From Limosilactobacillus pontis (GTDB lineage Bacteria > Bacillota > Bacilli > Lactobacillales > Lactobacillaceae), in NCBI RefSeq assembly GCF_002940945.1, contig NZ_PNFV01000008.1:10982-74981 (forward strand): a stretch of 64,000 bases of DNA, read 5' to 3'. The position numbers and the translations under genes are program-made. Below the pieces are notes generated by a model. The model was given only the letters and a program-made list of their open reading frames with translations, was not told where the DNA came from and did no database searches. Below are positions 38,072 to 47,436 of the stretch, piece by piece (position 1 is the first letter of the stretch; each line of letters starts with the position of its first letter).

Positions 38072-40726
38072 ATGAAAGAATTAAAGAAGCTGAATAGTGC
38101 TCAGGTTCGGCGGATGTATCTAAAGTTCTTTGAGGAACATGGGCATAAGATCATGCCAAGTGCGTCACTGGTTCCAGTCAATGACCCAACCCTGCTTTGG
38201 ATCAACTCTGGGGTGGCTACGATGAAGAAATACTTCGATGGCAAGGTTGTGCCGGAGAACCCACGGATGACTTCATCTCAGAAGAGTATTCGAACCAATG
38301 ATATTGAAAATGTGGGAAAAACTGCCCGTCACCACACCATGTTCGAGATGCTGGGGAACTTCTCCGTTGGTGATTACTTCAAGAATGAGGTTATTCCTTG
38401 GGCCTGGGAACTGTTGACCAGTGACAAGTGGTTTGGGTTTGATCCCGAACGGCTCTACATCACCTATTACCCAAAGGATCATGATGCTTACAACAGATGG
38501 CGTGAGGTTGGAGTAGCCAAGGATCACCTGATTCCGGATGAGGACAACTTCTGGGATATTGGTCAAGGGCCATCTGGTCCAGATACCGAGATTTTCTACG
38601 ATCGTGGGCAGGAATTTAACAACCTGGCCGATGACGATCCTGAGAACTACCCAGGTGGGGAAAATGAACGTTACCTAGAGATCTGGAATATTGTCTTCAG
38701 TCAGTTCAATCATACCCCTGAAGATACCTACGAGCCGCTGCCCCACAAGAACATTGATACCGGAATGGGGCTTGAGCGGGTGGTTTCCATCTTTGAAAAC
38801 GCCCCAACTAACTTTGAAACCGACCTCTTTATGCCACTGATCAAGCAGACTGAGCAGTTCAGCGGGACGAAGAAATATGGTGAGAACAAGGAAGATGATA
38901 TCCAGTTCAAGATTATCGCCGACCACATTCGGACGATTACTTTTGCTATCGGGGATGGTGCCTTACCATCCAACATGGGTCGGGGTTACGTCATCCGGCG
39001 TCTGTTGCGGCGGGCCGTAGTGGCTGGCAAGAAGCTGGGCATCGACGAGCCATTCCTGGCCAAGATGGTTCCAACAGTTGGTAAGATCATGCAGGACTAC
39101 TATCCAGATGTTCTGGAAAATGCCGACTACATTGCTTCTGTCATCAAGTCCGAGGAAGATCGTTTTAGCGCAACCCTGAATGGCGGTCTGAACCTACTGA
39201 ACAACGTAATCGCTGAGGCCAAGAAGAATGGTACTAACGAGATCGATGGCAAGACTGCCTTTAAGCTCTACGATACTTACGGCTTTCCAATTGAGCTGAC
39301 CAAGGAATATGCTGGCGATGAAGGCCTGACGGTTGATCAAAAAGGATTTGAGGCCGCGATGATCGAGCAGCAGAACCGGGCTCGTAACGCTCGTGATATG
39401 GATAATGGAATGGGAGTTCAGACTGACCTGTGGACCGACTTTAAGGAAGCAAGTAAGTATGTCGGCTATACCGACCTGAGTGTTGATAACGCCAAGGTGA
39501 TCGGTCTTGCTCACGACGGTAAGCAGGCAGATTCTGCCAATGTTGATGATAAGAACATTGAGGTTATCTTTGACGTTACCCCATTCTACGCCGAGATGGG
39601 TGGTCAAGTAGCCGACACCGGTGATATCATCGATAATTATGGCAAGAAGATTGGCCGGGTTGTCGACGTTCAGCACGCTCCAAACCAGCAGAATTTGCAC
39701 CGGGTTGAATTGACGGCACCAATCAAGAAGGGGGCCCGTTACAAGCTGGTTGTTGACCGGCTCCGTCACCTGAAAATTGAGAAGAACCATACTGCTACCC
39801 ACCTGTTGGATCAGGCCCTGCGTAACGTCTTGGGTGGACACACCCAGCAGGCCGGCTCCCTGGTTGAAGAGCATTACCTGCGCTTCGACTTTAACCACTT
39901 CGGTCAGGTCACGGCCAAGGATTTGCGGGCGGTTGAACAGATGGTCAACGAGCAGATTTGGAAGGAAATTCCAGTCAAGACCGTTGAAACCGACATTGAC
40001 TCGGCCAAGGAGATGGGAGCTATCGCCCTCTTCTCTGATAAGTATGGTGACAAGGTTCGGGTTGTTAAGATTGGCGATTACAACACTGAATTCTGTGGTG
40101 GTGACCATGTCAAGAACACCAATGAGCTCGGTCTCTTCAAGATTGTCTCTGAAGGTGGGGTTGGTGCTGGCGTTCGGCGGATTGAAGCCGTTACTTCCAG
40201 CGACGCCTTCAAGTTCTTGCAGGATCGGGACAACCTGCTGAATCAGACGGCTGACGAACTGAAGACTGCCCAGATCAAGGAGGTTCCTCACCAGGTCGCT
40301 GCTCTTCAGGCGGAATTAAAGGAAACTCAAAAGAAGAGTGCGGCTCTTGAAGCTAAGATTGCGGCTCAGCAGGCCAACAACGTCTTCGAGAACGTTCAGG
40401 ATACCAAGCAGGGGACGCTAATTGCCGCCGAGGTCAAGGTAGCCGGGATGGGACAACTCCGGCAGCTGGCTGATAGCTGGCGGGCTAAGCAGCTCTCCGA
40501 CGTGCTGGTCCTTGGTACGGCCAACGACGGCAAGGCTAACCTGCTGGTTGCTGTCAGCGACGACAAGGTTAAGGGCGGCATGAAAGCCGGCGACTTGATC
40601 AAGTCGATTGCTAAAGCCATCAACGGTGGTGGCGGTGGACGGCCAAACCTTGCCCAGGCTGGTGGTAAGAACCCAGCCGGGATTCAGGATGCTCTGAAGC
40701 TTGCTAAGGAATACATGGATAAGTAG
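38072..40726 (+). CDS. alaS: Alanyl-tRNA synthetase
   Basis: An 884-residue class II synthetase. The catalytic core has HHTMFEMLGNFSVGDYF and GMGLERVVSI. The editing domain has HTATHLLDQALR (about residues 570-581) and the CGGDH zinc motif (about 675). The C-terminal oligomerisation domain ends with GGGGGRPNLAQAGG. Length is typical. It charges tRNA-Ala and clears Ser- and Gly-tRNA-Ala. It is preceded by its T-box leader and followed by a terminator, then ireB-ruvX as in most Firmicutes. Confidence 0.98.
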   Translation: MKELKKLNSAQVRRMYLKFFEEHGHKIMPSASLVPVNDPTLLWINSGVATMKKYFDGKVVPENPRMTSSQKSIRTNDIENVGKTARHHTMFEMLGNFSVGDYFKNEVIPWAWELLTSDKWFGFDPERLYITYYPKDHDAYNRWREVGVAKDHLIPDEDNFWDIGQGPSGPDTEIFYDRGQEFNNLADDDPENYPGGENERYLEIWNIVFSQFNHTPEDTYEPLPHKNIDTGMGLERVVSIFENAPTNFETDLFMPLIKQTEQFSGTKKYGENKEDDIQFKIIADHIRTITFAIGDGALPSNMGRGYVIRRLLRRAVVAGKKLGIDEPFLAKMVPTVGKIMQDYYPDVLENADYIASVIKSEEDRFSATLNGGLNLLNNVIAEAKKNGTNEIDGKTAFKLYDTYGFPIELTKEYAGDEGLTVDQKGFEAAMIEQQNRARNARDMDNGMGVQTDLWTDFKEASKYVGYTDLSVDNAKVIGLAHDGKQADSANVDDKNIEVIFDVTPFYAEMGGQVADTGDIIDNYGKKIGRVVDVQHAPNQQNLHRVELTAPIKKGARYKLVVDRLRHLKIEKNHTATHLLDQALRNVLGGHTQQAGSLVEEHYLRFDFNHFGQVTAKDLRAVEQMVNEQIWKEIPVKTVETDIDSAKEMGAIALFSDKYGDKVRVVKIGDYNTEFCGGDHVKNTNELGLFKIVSEGGVGAGVRRIEAVTSSDAFKFLQDRDNLLNQTADELKTAQIKEVPHQVAALQAELKETQKKSAALEAKIAAQQANNVFENVQDTKQGTLIAAEVKVAGMGQLRQLADSWRAKQLSDVLVLGTANDGKANLLVAVSDDKVKGGMKAGDLIKSIAKAINGGGGGRPNLAQAGGKNPAGIQDALKLAKEYMDK

Positions 40727-40735
40727 TATTGCTTG

Positions 40736-40780
40736 AAAGGCAATCAGCTGGTAGGGATGCCAGCAGGTTGCCTTTCTTTA
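40736..40780 (+). terminator. alaS terminator
   Basis: AAAGGCAA pairs with TTGCCTTT, with an inner GCTGG/CCAGC, followed by CTTTATT. Confidence 0.85.
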
Positions 40781-40800
40781 TTATTCATTGGGCCTCATAA

Positions 40801-40829
40801 TTGTGATTTATTGATATTTATAGTAGAAT
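40801..40829 (+). promoter_or_regulatory. Promoter of the ireB-ruvX-DUF1292 operon
   Basis: TTGTGA (40801-40806), 17 bases, TAGAAT (40824-40829), about 35 bases before ireB. Confidence 0.7.
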
Positions 40830-40863
40830 GTATAGCTAAGAGACTAGTCGGAGGTGACGATTA

Positions 40864-41133
40864 ATGACTACCAATAATGATGAAACGATGTTCTATGACT
40901 TTGGTCAGGAACGGCAAAAAAATATCAAGGAGACCCTCAAGACAGTATACGAATCCTTAGAGGAGAAGGGTTATAACCCAATCAACCAGATCGTGGGCTA
41001 TCTCCTTTCTGGTGACCCCGCATACATTCCCCGTTTAAATGATGCCCGGAACTTGATCCGTCAGCACGAACGCGATGAGATTATTGAGGAGTTAGTTGTG
41101 TCATATCTGAAGAATAATGGTGAGACTAAATGA
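40864..41133 (+). CDS. ireB: IreB-family regulatory phosphoprotein (UPF0297)
   Basis: An 89-residue protein with the family core [17 protein letters not shown] and [18 protein letters not shown]. In Enterococcus faecalis IreB is a substrate of the Ser/Thr kinase IreK and dampens cephalosporin resistance. The N-terminal Thr residues (MTTNNDET) are plausible phosphorylation sites, by analogy. The ribosome site is CGGAGGTG. Its stop overlaps the ruvX start (ATGA), and the three-gene order with ruvX and a DUF1292 gene is standard. Confidence 0.95.
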   Translation: MTTNNDETMFYDFGQERQKNIKETLKTVYESLEEKGYNPINQIVGYLLSGDPAYIPRLNDARNLIRQHERDEIIEELVVSYLKNNGETK

Positions 41134-41573
41134 GATTGATGGGGCTAGATGTTGGCTCAAAGACGGTTGGGATCGCGGTTAGTGATCCTTTAGGCTGGAC
41201 AGCACAGGCAGTGGAGATTATCCCCATTGATGAGGATAACGCAGTCTTTGGGATTGATCGCGTTGCTGAGCTGGTGGTCAAGGAGCAGGTGGCCGGGTTT
41301 GTGGTTGGCCTGCCAAAGAACATGAACAACACGGAAGGGCCGCGAGTAGATGCTTCTAAGCACTATGGCGAGCTCCTCGCACAGCGCTTTCCTGATATTC
41401 CCATTGATTTCCAAGATGAACGTCTAACCACTGTCGAGGCGCACCGAATGCTGGTTGAGGAAGCCGATATCTCCCGGGCCAAGCAGAAAAAGGTGATCGA
41501 TGAAGTTGCAGCCACCTTTATCCTGCAGAGTTACCTGGATCGTCACGGCCGTTTAGTCCAGAAATTGAAATAA
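41130..41573 (+). CDS. ruvX: Holliday junction resolvase-like protein RuvX/YqgF
   Basis: A 147-residue RNase H-fold nuclease. The N-terminal motif [20 protein letters not shown], the central [13 protein letters not shown], and [13 protein letters not shown] with the last acidic residue in [10 protein letters not shown] are present. Family members process 16S rRNA ends, and a Holliday-junction role is inferred from structure. It starts inside the ireB stop codon, so translation is probably coupled. Confidence 0.96.
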   Translation: MRLMGLDVGSKTVGIAVSDPLGWTAQAVEIIPIDEDNAVFGIDRVAELVVKEQVAGFVVGLPKNMNNTEGPRVDASKHYGELLAQRFPDIPIDFQDERLTTVEAHRMLVEEADISRAKQKKVIDEVAATFILQSYLDRHGRLVQKLK

Positions 41574-41586
41574 GGATGAATTAATT

Positions 41587-41889
41587 ATGAGTAAACAACA
41601 AGCTAATAACGATGAAAACTTAATTACTCTGATCGACGAGAATGGCAACGAGCAGCTCTTTAAGGAACTGTTTACCTTTGACTCTGATGATTATGGCAAG
41701 TCCTACATCTTCATCTATCCTGCCGAACAGGAGAATGATGATTCAGTTGACATTCAGGCTTATATCGTGGCGGATAACGAAGACGGCGATGGACAAGACC
41801 TGGTACCAATCGAGGATGATAAGGAATGGGACATGGTTGAACAGGTCTTAAACACCTTTCTCGATGATGACGGGAACTTCAATGCTTAA
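41587..41889 (+). CDS. DUF1292-family protein (YrzB-like)
   Basis: A 100-residue acidic protein with the family pattern [28 protein letters not shown]. No activity is known for the family. It is the third gene in the conserved ireB-ruvX-DUF1292 operon, 13 bases after ruvX, and is closed off by a hairpin. Co-conservation is the only functional hint. Confidence 0.93.
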   Translation: MSKQQANNDENLITLIDENGNEQLFKELFTFDSDDYGKSYIFIYPAEQENDDSVDIQAYIVADNEDGDGQDLVPIEDDKEWDMVEQVLNTFLDDDGNFNA

Positions 41890-41905
41890 TAAATAGCGAG
41901 TAATC

Positions 41906-41942
41906 GGGAAGTGACAGCCGCGGCGCTGCTACTTCCCTTTTC
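41906..41942 (+). terminator. Terminator after the DUF1292 gene
   Basis: GGGAAGT...CAGC pairs with GCTG...ACTTCCC around CGCGGC and is followed by TTTTCT. Confidence 0.82.
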
Positions 41943-41960
41943 TATCAAACGGGTAATAAC

Positions 41961-42488
41961 ATGATTCTAACAACGTTGATTATTTTAATTATGATTGGCT
42001 GCTTCATTAATGGCCGTCGGCGTGGGTTACTGATGATGGTCCTGTACGCTGGAACCTACCTGATCAGCTGGTTAGTTGCTAAGTGGGGAGCACAGACAAT
42101 TGGTGGCGGATTGAGCGGGATGCTGCCCGATGTCAGCCATAGTGCGGCCTACTCGACGACTGTGCTGAAGGCGGTCGACAACAACGTCTTTTTCTACAAT
42201 GGGATTGCCTTTTTGGTGATCTTCACTTTGGTTTCAATCCTCTGTCACTGGGGAATCAGCAAACTACGCTGGATTAAGTGTCTGCCGGTGATCGGGACCT
42301 TTGACCAATTGGCCGGGGGAATTTTGTCGTTGGCGATTGGCTACGTGGTGATCTACGTGGCTCTGGTGATTCTCCAGCTATGGCCGGCTGGTTGGTGGCA
42401 GTTGCAGTTAGCCAACTCGGGCCTGGCCCAGTTCATGATTAACCAGACCCCAGGCCTGGCCCAGCTGATGCTTAATACGCTTAAATAA
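41961..42488 (+). CDS. CvpA-family membrane protein
   Basis: A 175-residue protein with about four membrane segments (about residues 1-17, 24-41, 80-99 and 118-140) and the CvpA-like pattern NGRRRGLLMMVLYAGTYLISW. In E. coli CvpA is linked to colicin V export and bile-salt tolerance. In Firmicutes its role is not defined. It lies 13 bases before mutS2, its usual neighbour (yshB-mutS2 in B. subtilis). Confidence 0.9.
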   Translation: MILTTLIILIMIGCFINGRRRGLLMMVLYAGTYLISWLVAKWGAQTIGGGLSGMLPDVSHSAAYSTTVLKAVDNNVFFYNGIAFLVIFTLVSILCHWGISKLRWIKCLPVIGTFDQLAGGILSLAIGYVVIYVALVILQLWPAGWWQLQLANSGLAQFMINQTPGLAQLMLNTLK

Positions 42489-42501
42489 AGGAAGAATGAG
42501 A

Positions 42502-44871
42502 ATGAATCACAAGATTACGGAAACATTAGAATTTGCGCGTGTCAAGGGGATGCTGGCCCGTTACCTGGTTTCAGCGGCCGGCCATCACGAACTGGAACAC
42601 ATGGCGCCTCAGGGGGATTATGACCGTGTCCAACGCTACCTGACGGAAACAACTGACGGAGCCGATATTCTGCGCCTGGAAGGCGGTATCCCGATTCCTA
42701 AATTGGCCGATATCCAGCCGCAGATGAAGCGGCTCAAGATTGGTGCCAACCTGAACGGGACGGAACTGGCCCAGATTACTAAGGTTTTGCAGACCAGCAT
42801 GAGCGTGAAAAACTTCTTCGACCAGATGCGGGAGAAGAAGATCAAACTCCGCGTTCTCGACCAGCTGGTGGATCGGTTGATAACTATTCCGTCGATCACC
42901 CAGCGCTTGGTTCGGTCGGTGGACCCGGATGGCCGGTTGAACGATGAGGCTTCTAGCAAGCTGCACGGGATCCGGCAGCTGATCGTTAAGACCGAGGGGG
43001 AGATCCATCAGCAGATGGAACATTACACTCGGGGGAAGGGGGCCAAGTATCTCAGTGAACCGGTAGTAACGATTCGAAACGATCGCTACGTTGTGCCAGC
43101 CCTGGCCCGTTACCGCAATAAGCTTGGTGGGGTCGTCCATGATCAAAGTGCCAGTGGCCAGACCCTCTACATCGAACCAGCTGGGGTGGTTGAGTATAAC
43201 AACCGTCTCCGCCAGGCTCAGATTGAGGAGCGCCAGGAAATGCTACGGATCTTAGCCGAACTGTCAGCCCTGATTGCTCCTTATCGTCACGACATTCAAA
43301 ACAATGAGCGGGTACTGGGAAAGCTTGACTTCATTAACGCTAAGGCAGCCTTGGCCCACGATATGAAGGCTAGTCTGCCCCTGTTGAGCCAGGAGAACCA
43401 TGTTAACCTCCGTCATGCCCGTCACCCCTTGATTGATCCACACAAGGTAGTGCCTAACGACATCAAGGTTGGCGACGACTACCAGGCAATTGTGATTACA
43501 GGTCCTAATACTGGTGGGAAAACGATCACCCTGAAGACGTTCGGGTTAATTCAGCTGATGGGACAATCGGGGCTCTTCATTCCTGCCGAGGAGGGGAGCA
43601 CGATTGGTGTCTTTGACAATATCTTCGCCGACATCGGGGATGAGCAATCATTAGAGCAGAACCTGTCGACCTTTTCGGGACACATGGACAATGTGAAGGC
43701 AATCCTCGAGCAGGTTACTAACCGGAGCCTGGTCCTGCTGGACGAACTAGGGGCTGGGACCGACCCGAAGGAGGGGGCGGCCCTGGCGATGGCAATTCTT
43801 GATCAACTCGGCAGCAAGGGGAGTACGGTCGTTATCACGACCCACTACCCGGAACTAAAGGTTTATGGTTACGACCGCGCTAAGACGATCAACGCCAGTA
43901 TGGAGTTTGACCAAGAAACTCTTCAGCCGACCTACCGGCTTCTATTAGGGATTCCCGGTCGGTCCAACGGGATTGAGATCGCCCAACGACTGGGAATTGA
44001 TTCGACTGTGATTGACGAGGCCCGTTCCCTAGTCAGTGACGATAGTCAGGAACTCAATCAGATGATTGGTGACCTGGTAGCCCAACGCAAGGCCGCTCGC
44101 GAAGAGAATGAGCGCCTGAGCAAGCTGGTGACGGCCAATGAACGGACCCAAAAGGAGCTGGATGAGAAGCTGAACCGGTTTAACGAGCAGCGTGATAAAC
44201 TCTTCGACCAAGCTCGTTCTCAGGCCAACCACCAGGTATCGATGGCCAAGCGCAAGGCTAACAGCATTATTCACCACCTCCGTCAACTGGAGGTTCAACA
44301 GGGGGCAAATGTTAAGGAAAATCAGCTGATCGACGCTCAAGGAGCCTTAAACGCCCTGCACCAGGAGAATCCGCACCTTAAGCATAACAGCGTTCTCAAG
44401 CGGGCTAAGGCCAAGCACGACCTTCATGTTGGAGATGCTGTCTTAGTCAAGTCCTATGGTCAATACGGTGAACTTCTTGACAAGCGGGGAAAGCATAAGT
44501 GGGAGGTTCAGATTGGAATCCTCAAGATGGAGATTGATGAGCATGACCTAGAGAAGGTTACCAAGAAGGAACTACCGAAGGAGAAAAACAAGCGGCGAAC
44601 GAGTGCCGTGCATACCACCCAGACCCGCCGTACGTCGGCCCGGCTCGACCTGCGTGGTCACCGCTACGAGCAAGCGATGAGTGAACTTAGCGACTTTATT
44701 GACCACGCCCTTTTGAACAACCTGTCCTCGGTCACCATCATCCACGGGAAGGGAACCGGGGCCCTGCGGAAGGGGACCCAACAATATCTGCAGAGCAACC
44801 CGCGGGTCAAGTCTTTCTCCTATGCTGCCCCGAATAATGGTGGCGATGGGGCGACGATTGTCAACCTATAG
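42502..44871 (+). CDS. mutS2: Endonuclease MutS2
   Basis: A 789-residue MutS-like ATPase without the mismatch-binding domain. Walker A is GPNTGGKTITLK (about residues 335-346) and Walker B LVLLDELGAGTDPKEG. A coiled-coil region spans about 520-635. The C-terminal Smr nuclease domain has RLDLRGHRYEQA and HGKGTGALRKG. Known roles are suppression of recombination and, in B. subtilis, splitting of collided ribosomes. Of two ATGs (42496, 42502), the second fits AAGGAAG with 7-base spacing. Confidence 0.96.
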   Translation: MNHKITETLEFARVKGMLARYLVSAAGHHELEHMAPQGDYDRVQRYLTETTDGADILRLEGGIPIPKLADIQPQMKRLKIGANLNGTELAQITKVLQTSMSVKNFFDQMREKKIKLRVLDQLVDRLITIPSITQRLVRSVDPDGRLNDEASSKLHGIRQLIVKTEGEIHQQMEHYTRGKGAKYLSEPVVTIRNDRYVVPALARYRNKLGGVVHDQSASGQTLYIEPAGVVEYNNRLRQAQIEERQEMLRILAELSALIAPYRHDIQNNERVLGKLDFINAKAALAHDMKASLPLLSQENHVNLRHARHPLIDPHKVVPNDIKVGDDYQAIVITGPNTGGKTITLKTFGLIQLMGQSGLFIPAEEGSTIGVFDNIFADIGDEQSLEQNLSTFSGHMDNVKAILEQVTNRSLVLLDELGAGTDPKEGAALAMAILDQLGSKGSTVVITTHYPELKVYGYDRAKTINASMEFDQETLQPTYRLLLGIPGRSNGIEIAQRLGIDSTVIDEARSLVSDDSQELNQMIGDLVAQRKAAREENERLSKLVTANERTQKELDEKLNRFNEQRDKLFDQARSQANHQVSMAKRKANSIIHHLRQLEVQQGANVKENQLIDAQGALNALHQENPHLKHNSVLKRAKAKHDLHVGDAVLVKSYGQYGELLDKRGKHKWEVQIGILKMEIDEHDLEKVTKKELPKEKNKRRTSAVHTTQTRRTSARLDLRGHRYEQAMSELSDFIDHALLNNLSSVTIIHGKGTGALRKGTQQYLQSNPRVKSFSYAAPNNGGDGATIVNL

Positions 44872-44898
44872 TTTACCGAATAAAAGTAAGCAGTAATC

Positions 44899-44927
44899 GT
44901 GACAGGCCTGCCTGTCTCTGCTAGAAT
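44899..44927 (+). promoter_or_regulatory. trxA promoter with a perfect 16-bp palindrome in its spacer
   Basis: GTGACA (44899-44904), 17 bases, TAGAAT (44922-44927) preceded by TGC. The spacer and the edge of the -35 hold GACAGGC-CT-GCCTGTC (44901-44916), a perfect 7-2-7 inverted repeat. No T run follows it, so it is more likely an operator than a terminator. Confidence 0.65.
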
Positions 44928-44959
44928 AAAAGTAATCAATTCGATAGGAGGACGAGCAA

Positions 44960-45274
44960 ATGGCTGTTAACGTAACAACTGACCAAAGCTTTGAACAGGA
45001 CACGGCCACCGGGGTTGCCTTGATCGATTTCTGGGCAACCTGGTGCGGTCCATGTCGGATGCAATCACCAGTAGTTGAGGCATTATCCGAGGAGATGCCA
45101 GAAGTTAATTTCTTCAAACTGGACGTTGACCAGAATCCGGCTACCGCTCAGCAATTCCGGATCATGAGCATTCCAACCTTAATGATTAAGAAAGATGGTC
45201 AGGTGGTTGACCAGATTGTCGGTTATCATCCAAAAGAACAGTTGCAGCAGATCCTGCAACAATACACAGCATAA
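44960..45274 (+). CDS. trxA: Thioredoxin
   Basis: A 104-residue thioredoxin with the redox motif WCGPC at residues 28-32 (FWATWCGPCRMQSP) and the cis-proline loop MSIPTLMI. It reduces protein disulfides, drawing electrons from thioredoxin reductase. It is monocistronic with a strong Shine-Dalgarno (ATAGGAGGA), and it is the usual gene after mutS2. Confidence 0.97.
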   Translation: MAVNVTTDQSFEQDTATGVALIDFWATWCGPCRMQSPVVEALSEEMPEVNFFKLDVDQNPATAQQFRIMSIPTLMIKKDGQVVDQIVGYHPKEQLQQILQQYTA

Positions 45275-45276
45275 GT

Positions 45277-45313
45277 AAAAGACCTGGTGAGCTAATTTCA
45301 CCAGGTCTTTTGC
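45277..45313. terminator. Bidirectional terminator between trxA and yslB
   Basis: AAAAGACCTGGTGA pairs with TTCACCAGGTCTTTT, a strong hairpin with A and T runs on both sides. Confidence 0.9.
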
Positions 45314-45859
45314 TTATTGTTTACGTTTCTTCAGCAGAGAGTGCTTGTGCTTCTTTTGGGGAGCCGGCTTATTGTCCTGCGGGGCGGCAACATGAATGAA
45401 GGTTACCAGCTCGCTGCGTTCGCTGTCGGCATCGCTCTTTGGGTCGTTCTTAACAGTGATATCGACGTATTCATGGTGACGATCAGTAATCTCTGCCTCG
45501 GCCACCGTACCGAGCTGGAACTCGATCTCCTGGGCCAGAAAGCCTAGTTCGAGACCAAAGGAGGTCTGTTCCTCATCACGCCGGATGCGCTCGACAACGA
45601 TCGGCCCGCCCAGCCGCCAGACCTGGCTGGTCTTATCGTGCCGGCGTAGCTGTAAGTCTCCGAGTCCCAGTTGGTGAGTCAAAATGATGAGATCATCATG
45701 AGTGGCAACCGGATATTCCCGGGCCAGATCCTTTCCAATCCAGTAGAGCATATCGTCGGCTTCCTTGCCGAGGATGCTTGGCAGGATTACGTCACGCAGG
45801 GTCCCGTTCATCAGGCCTTGGTGACTGGCTAGCAATTGATCATAACTTTTTTGACTCAT
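45314..45859 (-). CDS. yslB: YslB-family (DUF2507) protein
   Basis: A 181-residue protein with the YslB pattern LRDVILPSILGKEADDMLYWIGKDLARE and FGLELGFLAQEIEFQLG. The fold resembles V4R-type small-molecule-binding domains. Function is unknown. The C-terminal 30 residues are rich in Lys, His and Pro and are likely disordered. Its minus-strand position between trxA and murI is the one break in an otherwise rightward stretch; B. subtilis yslB also lies near murI (racE). Confidence 0.88.
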   Translation of the reverse strand: MSQKSYDQLLASHQGLMNGTLRDVILPSILGKEADDMLYWIGKDLAREYPVATHDDLIILTHQLGLGDLQLRRHDKTSQVWRLGGPIVVERIRRDEEQTSFGLELGFLAQEIEFQLGTVAEAEITDRHHEYVDITVKNDPKSDADSERSELVTFIHVAAPQDNKPAPQKKHKHSLLKKRKQ

Positions 45860-45938
45860 TAGACTTTTCGCTCCTTTATCGCAATCATTCCTATTATACT
45901 TAAAAATAGTGGTGGGAATAGTAAAAGTTCTAAAAAAC

Positions 45939-45967
45939 TTGCAAATTCTCTGCTGGAAAACGATAAT
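45939..45967 (+). promoter_or_regulatory. murI operon promoter
   Basis: TTGCAA (45939-45944), 17 bases, GATAAT (45962-45967), about 55 bases before murI. Confidence 0.65.
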
Positions 45968-46026
45968 ATAGTTTCAAGCAATTTTACGCAGATTAAGTTT
46001 AAATGTTAATTAATGAGGTGAAGGAA

Positions 46027-46818
46027 ATGGATGAACGGCCAATCGGCTTAATGGATTCTGGGCTCGGTGGTCTATCGGTGATGCGGGTCTTGCATAAGCA
46101 GCTGCCCCGCGAATCACTGATCTTCGTGGGTGACCAAGGTCACTTTCCCTATGGGACCAAGAGTCAGGAGGAGTTGCAGCATTTGGTACTAAACATCGGT
46201 CACTTTCTGGTTGACCAGGGCATCAAGATGATGATTGTGGCTTGCAACACCGCCACCGGGGCAGCCCTGCCCCTCCTGCAACGAGTGCTGCCGGTACCGG
46301 TGATTGGGGTGATTGAGCCTGGAGCCATAGCAGCCGTTCACCACCATTTGCAGACGGTCGGGGTGATCGGCACCGCATCGACGATTGCTAAGGGAGCCTA
46401 TCCAGCAACCATTCACCGTTTGGATCCCCAAATGAAGGTTTTCAGCCACGCCGCGCAAGAGATGGTGCCCATCGTTGAACACGGCCTGACCGGGACCCCT
46501 CAAGCCCAGACAACGGTCAACTCGGCACTGGCGTTCTTTGACCAGCACCCGGTTGACGGTCTGATCCTAGGATGTACCCACTTCCCGTTTTTGACCCCTG
46601 AGATCCAGCAAAAAATGAGTTCAGACGTTCTTTTGATTGACCCGGCCTATGAGACAATCAAGCAGGCCCAGACGACGCTGACAGACCGGGACTTGCTGGC
46701 AAATCAGGGTACGGGAACGATTAAGTTATTTACGACCGGTGAGCGGGCGGAGTTGGTGGCTGGCGCTGAACGGTGGCTAACTGGCCAGTTCACAAGCTGC
46801 GATCACGTTGACCTATAG
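46027..46818 (+). CDS. murI: Glutamate racemase
   Basis: A 263-residue cofactor-independent racemase making D-glutamate for peptidoglycan. The two catalytic cysteines lie in VACNTATGA (about 73) and LGCTHFPF (about 183), and the N-terminal DSGLGGLSV is present. An in-frame ATG at 46003 has no ribosome site, whereas GAGGTG at 46015-46020 fits the ATG at 46027. It opens the murI-rdgB-ysnB-cbpB operon. Confidence 0.97.
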   Translation: MDERPIGLMDSGLGGLSVMRVLHKQLPRESLIFVGDQGHFPYGTKSQEELQHLVLNIGHFLVDQGIKMMIVACNTATGAALPLLQRVLPVPVIGVIEPGAIAAVHHHLQTVGVIGTASTIAKGAYPATIHRLDPQMKVFSHAAQEMVPIVEHGLTGTPQAQTTVNSALAFFDQHPVDGLILGCTHFPFLTPEIQQKMSSDVLLIDPAYETIKQAQTTLTDRDLLANQGTGTIKLFTTGERAELVAGAERWLTGQFTSCDHVDL

Positions 46819-46842
46819 ATGCAGATAAGGAGGGCGATATAG

Positions 46843-47436
46843 ATGACCACGTTAGTAATTGCCACCAAGAACGCTGGTAAGGCCAGGGAATATCGGAAGA
46901 TGTTGGCCCCACATAATATCACGGTGAAGACACTTGCTGACTTTGCACCGATTGCTATCAATGAGAACGGAACCAGCTTTGAAGAGAATGCTACGATCAA
47001 GGCTCAAACGGTGATGAAGAACCTGAATCTGCCGGTGATGGCCGACGATTCAGGGTTGGCGGTTGATGCACTGGATGGGGCACCAGGCATCCACTCGGCC
47101 CGTTATGCTGGTGATCACGACGACGCAGCCAATAACGCCAAGCTCCTGCGAGCGCTTGCCAGTATTCCTGATGACCGGCGGACGGCCCACTTTCACACAA
47201 CGATTGTGGCCCTCAAACCGGACGGCGCTAAGCTAGTTGCCAACGGTCGGGTTGATGGACGAATTCTTCATGAGCGCCGGGGAGATAACGGCTTTGGCTA
47301 TGATCCCCTGTTTTTCATTGACTCGCTGGGCAAGTCAATGGCTGAATTGACGGCCGACCAGAAGAATGCTATCAGTCACCGGGGTGCGGCTCTGCGTGAC
47401 TTTATGTCCCAGTTCCCAGAATGGTGGCGAGCATAA
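46843..47436 (+). CDS. rdgB: XTP/dITP pyrophosphatase (non-canonical purine NTPase)
   Basis: A 197-residue HAM1-family enzyme that removes dITP and XTP from the nucleotide pool. Motifs are IATKNAGKAREYRKM, DDSGLAVDAL and the C-terminal GDNGFGYDPLF with SHRGAAL. Its stop overlaps the next start (TAATG at 47434-47438). The murI-rdgB-ysnB arrangement is conserved in Bacillus and lactobacilli. Confidence 0.96.
   Translation: MTTLVIATKNAGKAREYRKMLAPHNITVKTLADFAPIAINENGTSFEENATIKAQTVMKNLNLPVMADDSGLAVDALDGAPGIHSARYAGDHDDAANNAKLLRALASIPDDRRTAHFHTTIVALKPDGAKLVANGRVDGRILHERRGDNGFGYDPLFFIDSLGKSMAELTADQKNAISHRGAALRDFMSQFPEWWRA

Noticed and set aside
39194-40291. Long minus-strand open frame inside alaS (365 codons)
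   Set aside because: It is fully antisense to a conserved synthetase, has no ribosome site and no recognisable protein features. It follows from codon bias on the other strand.
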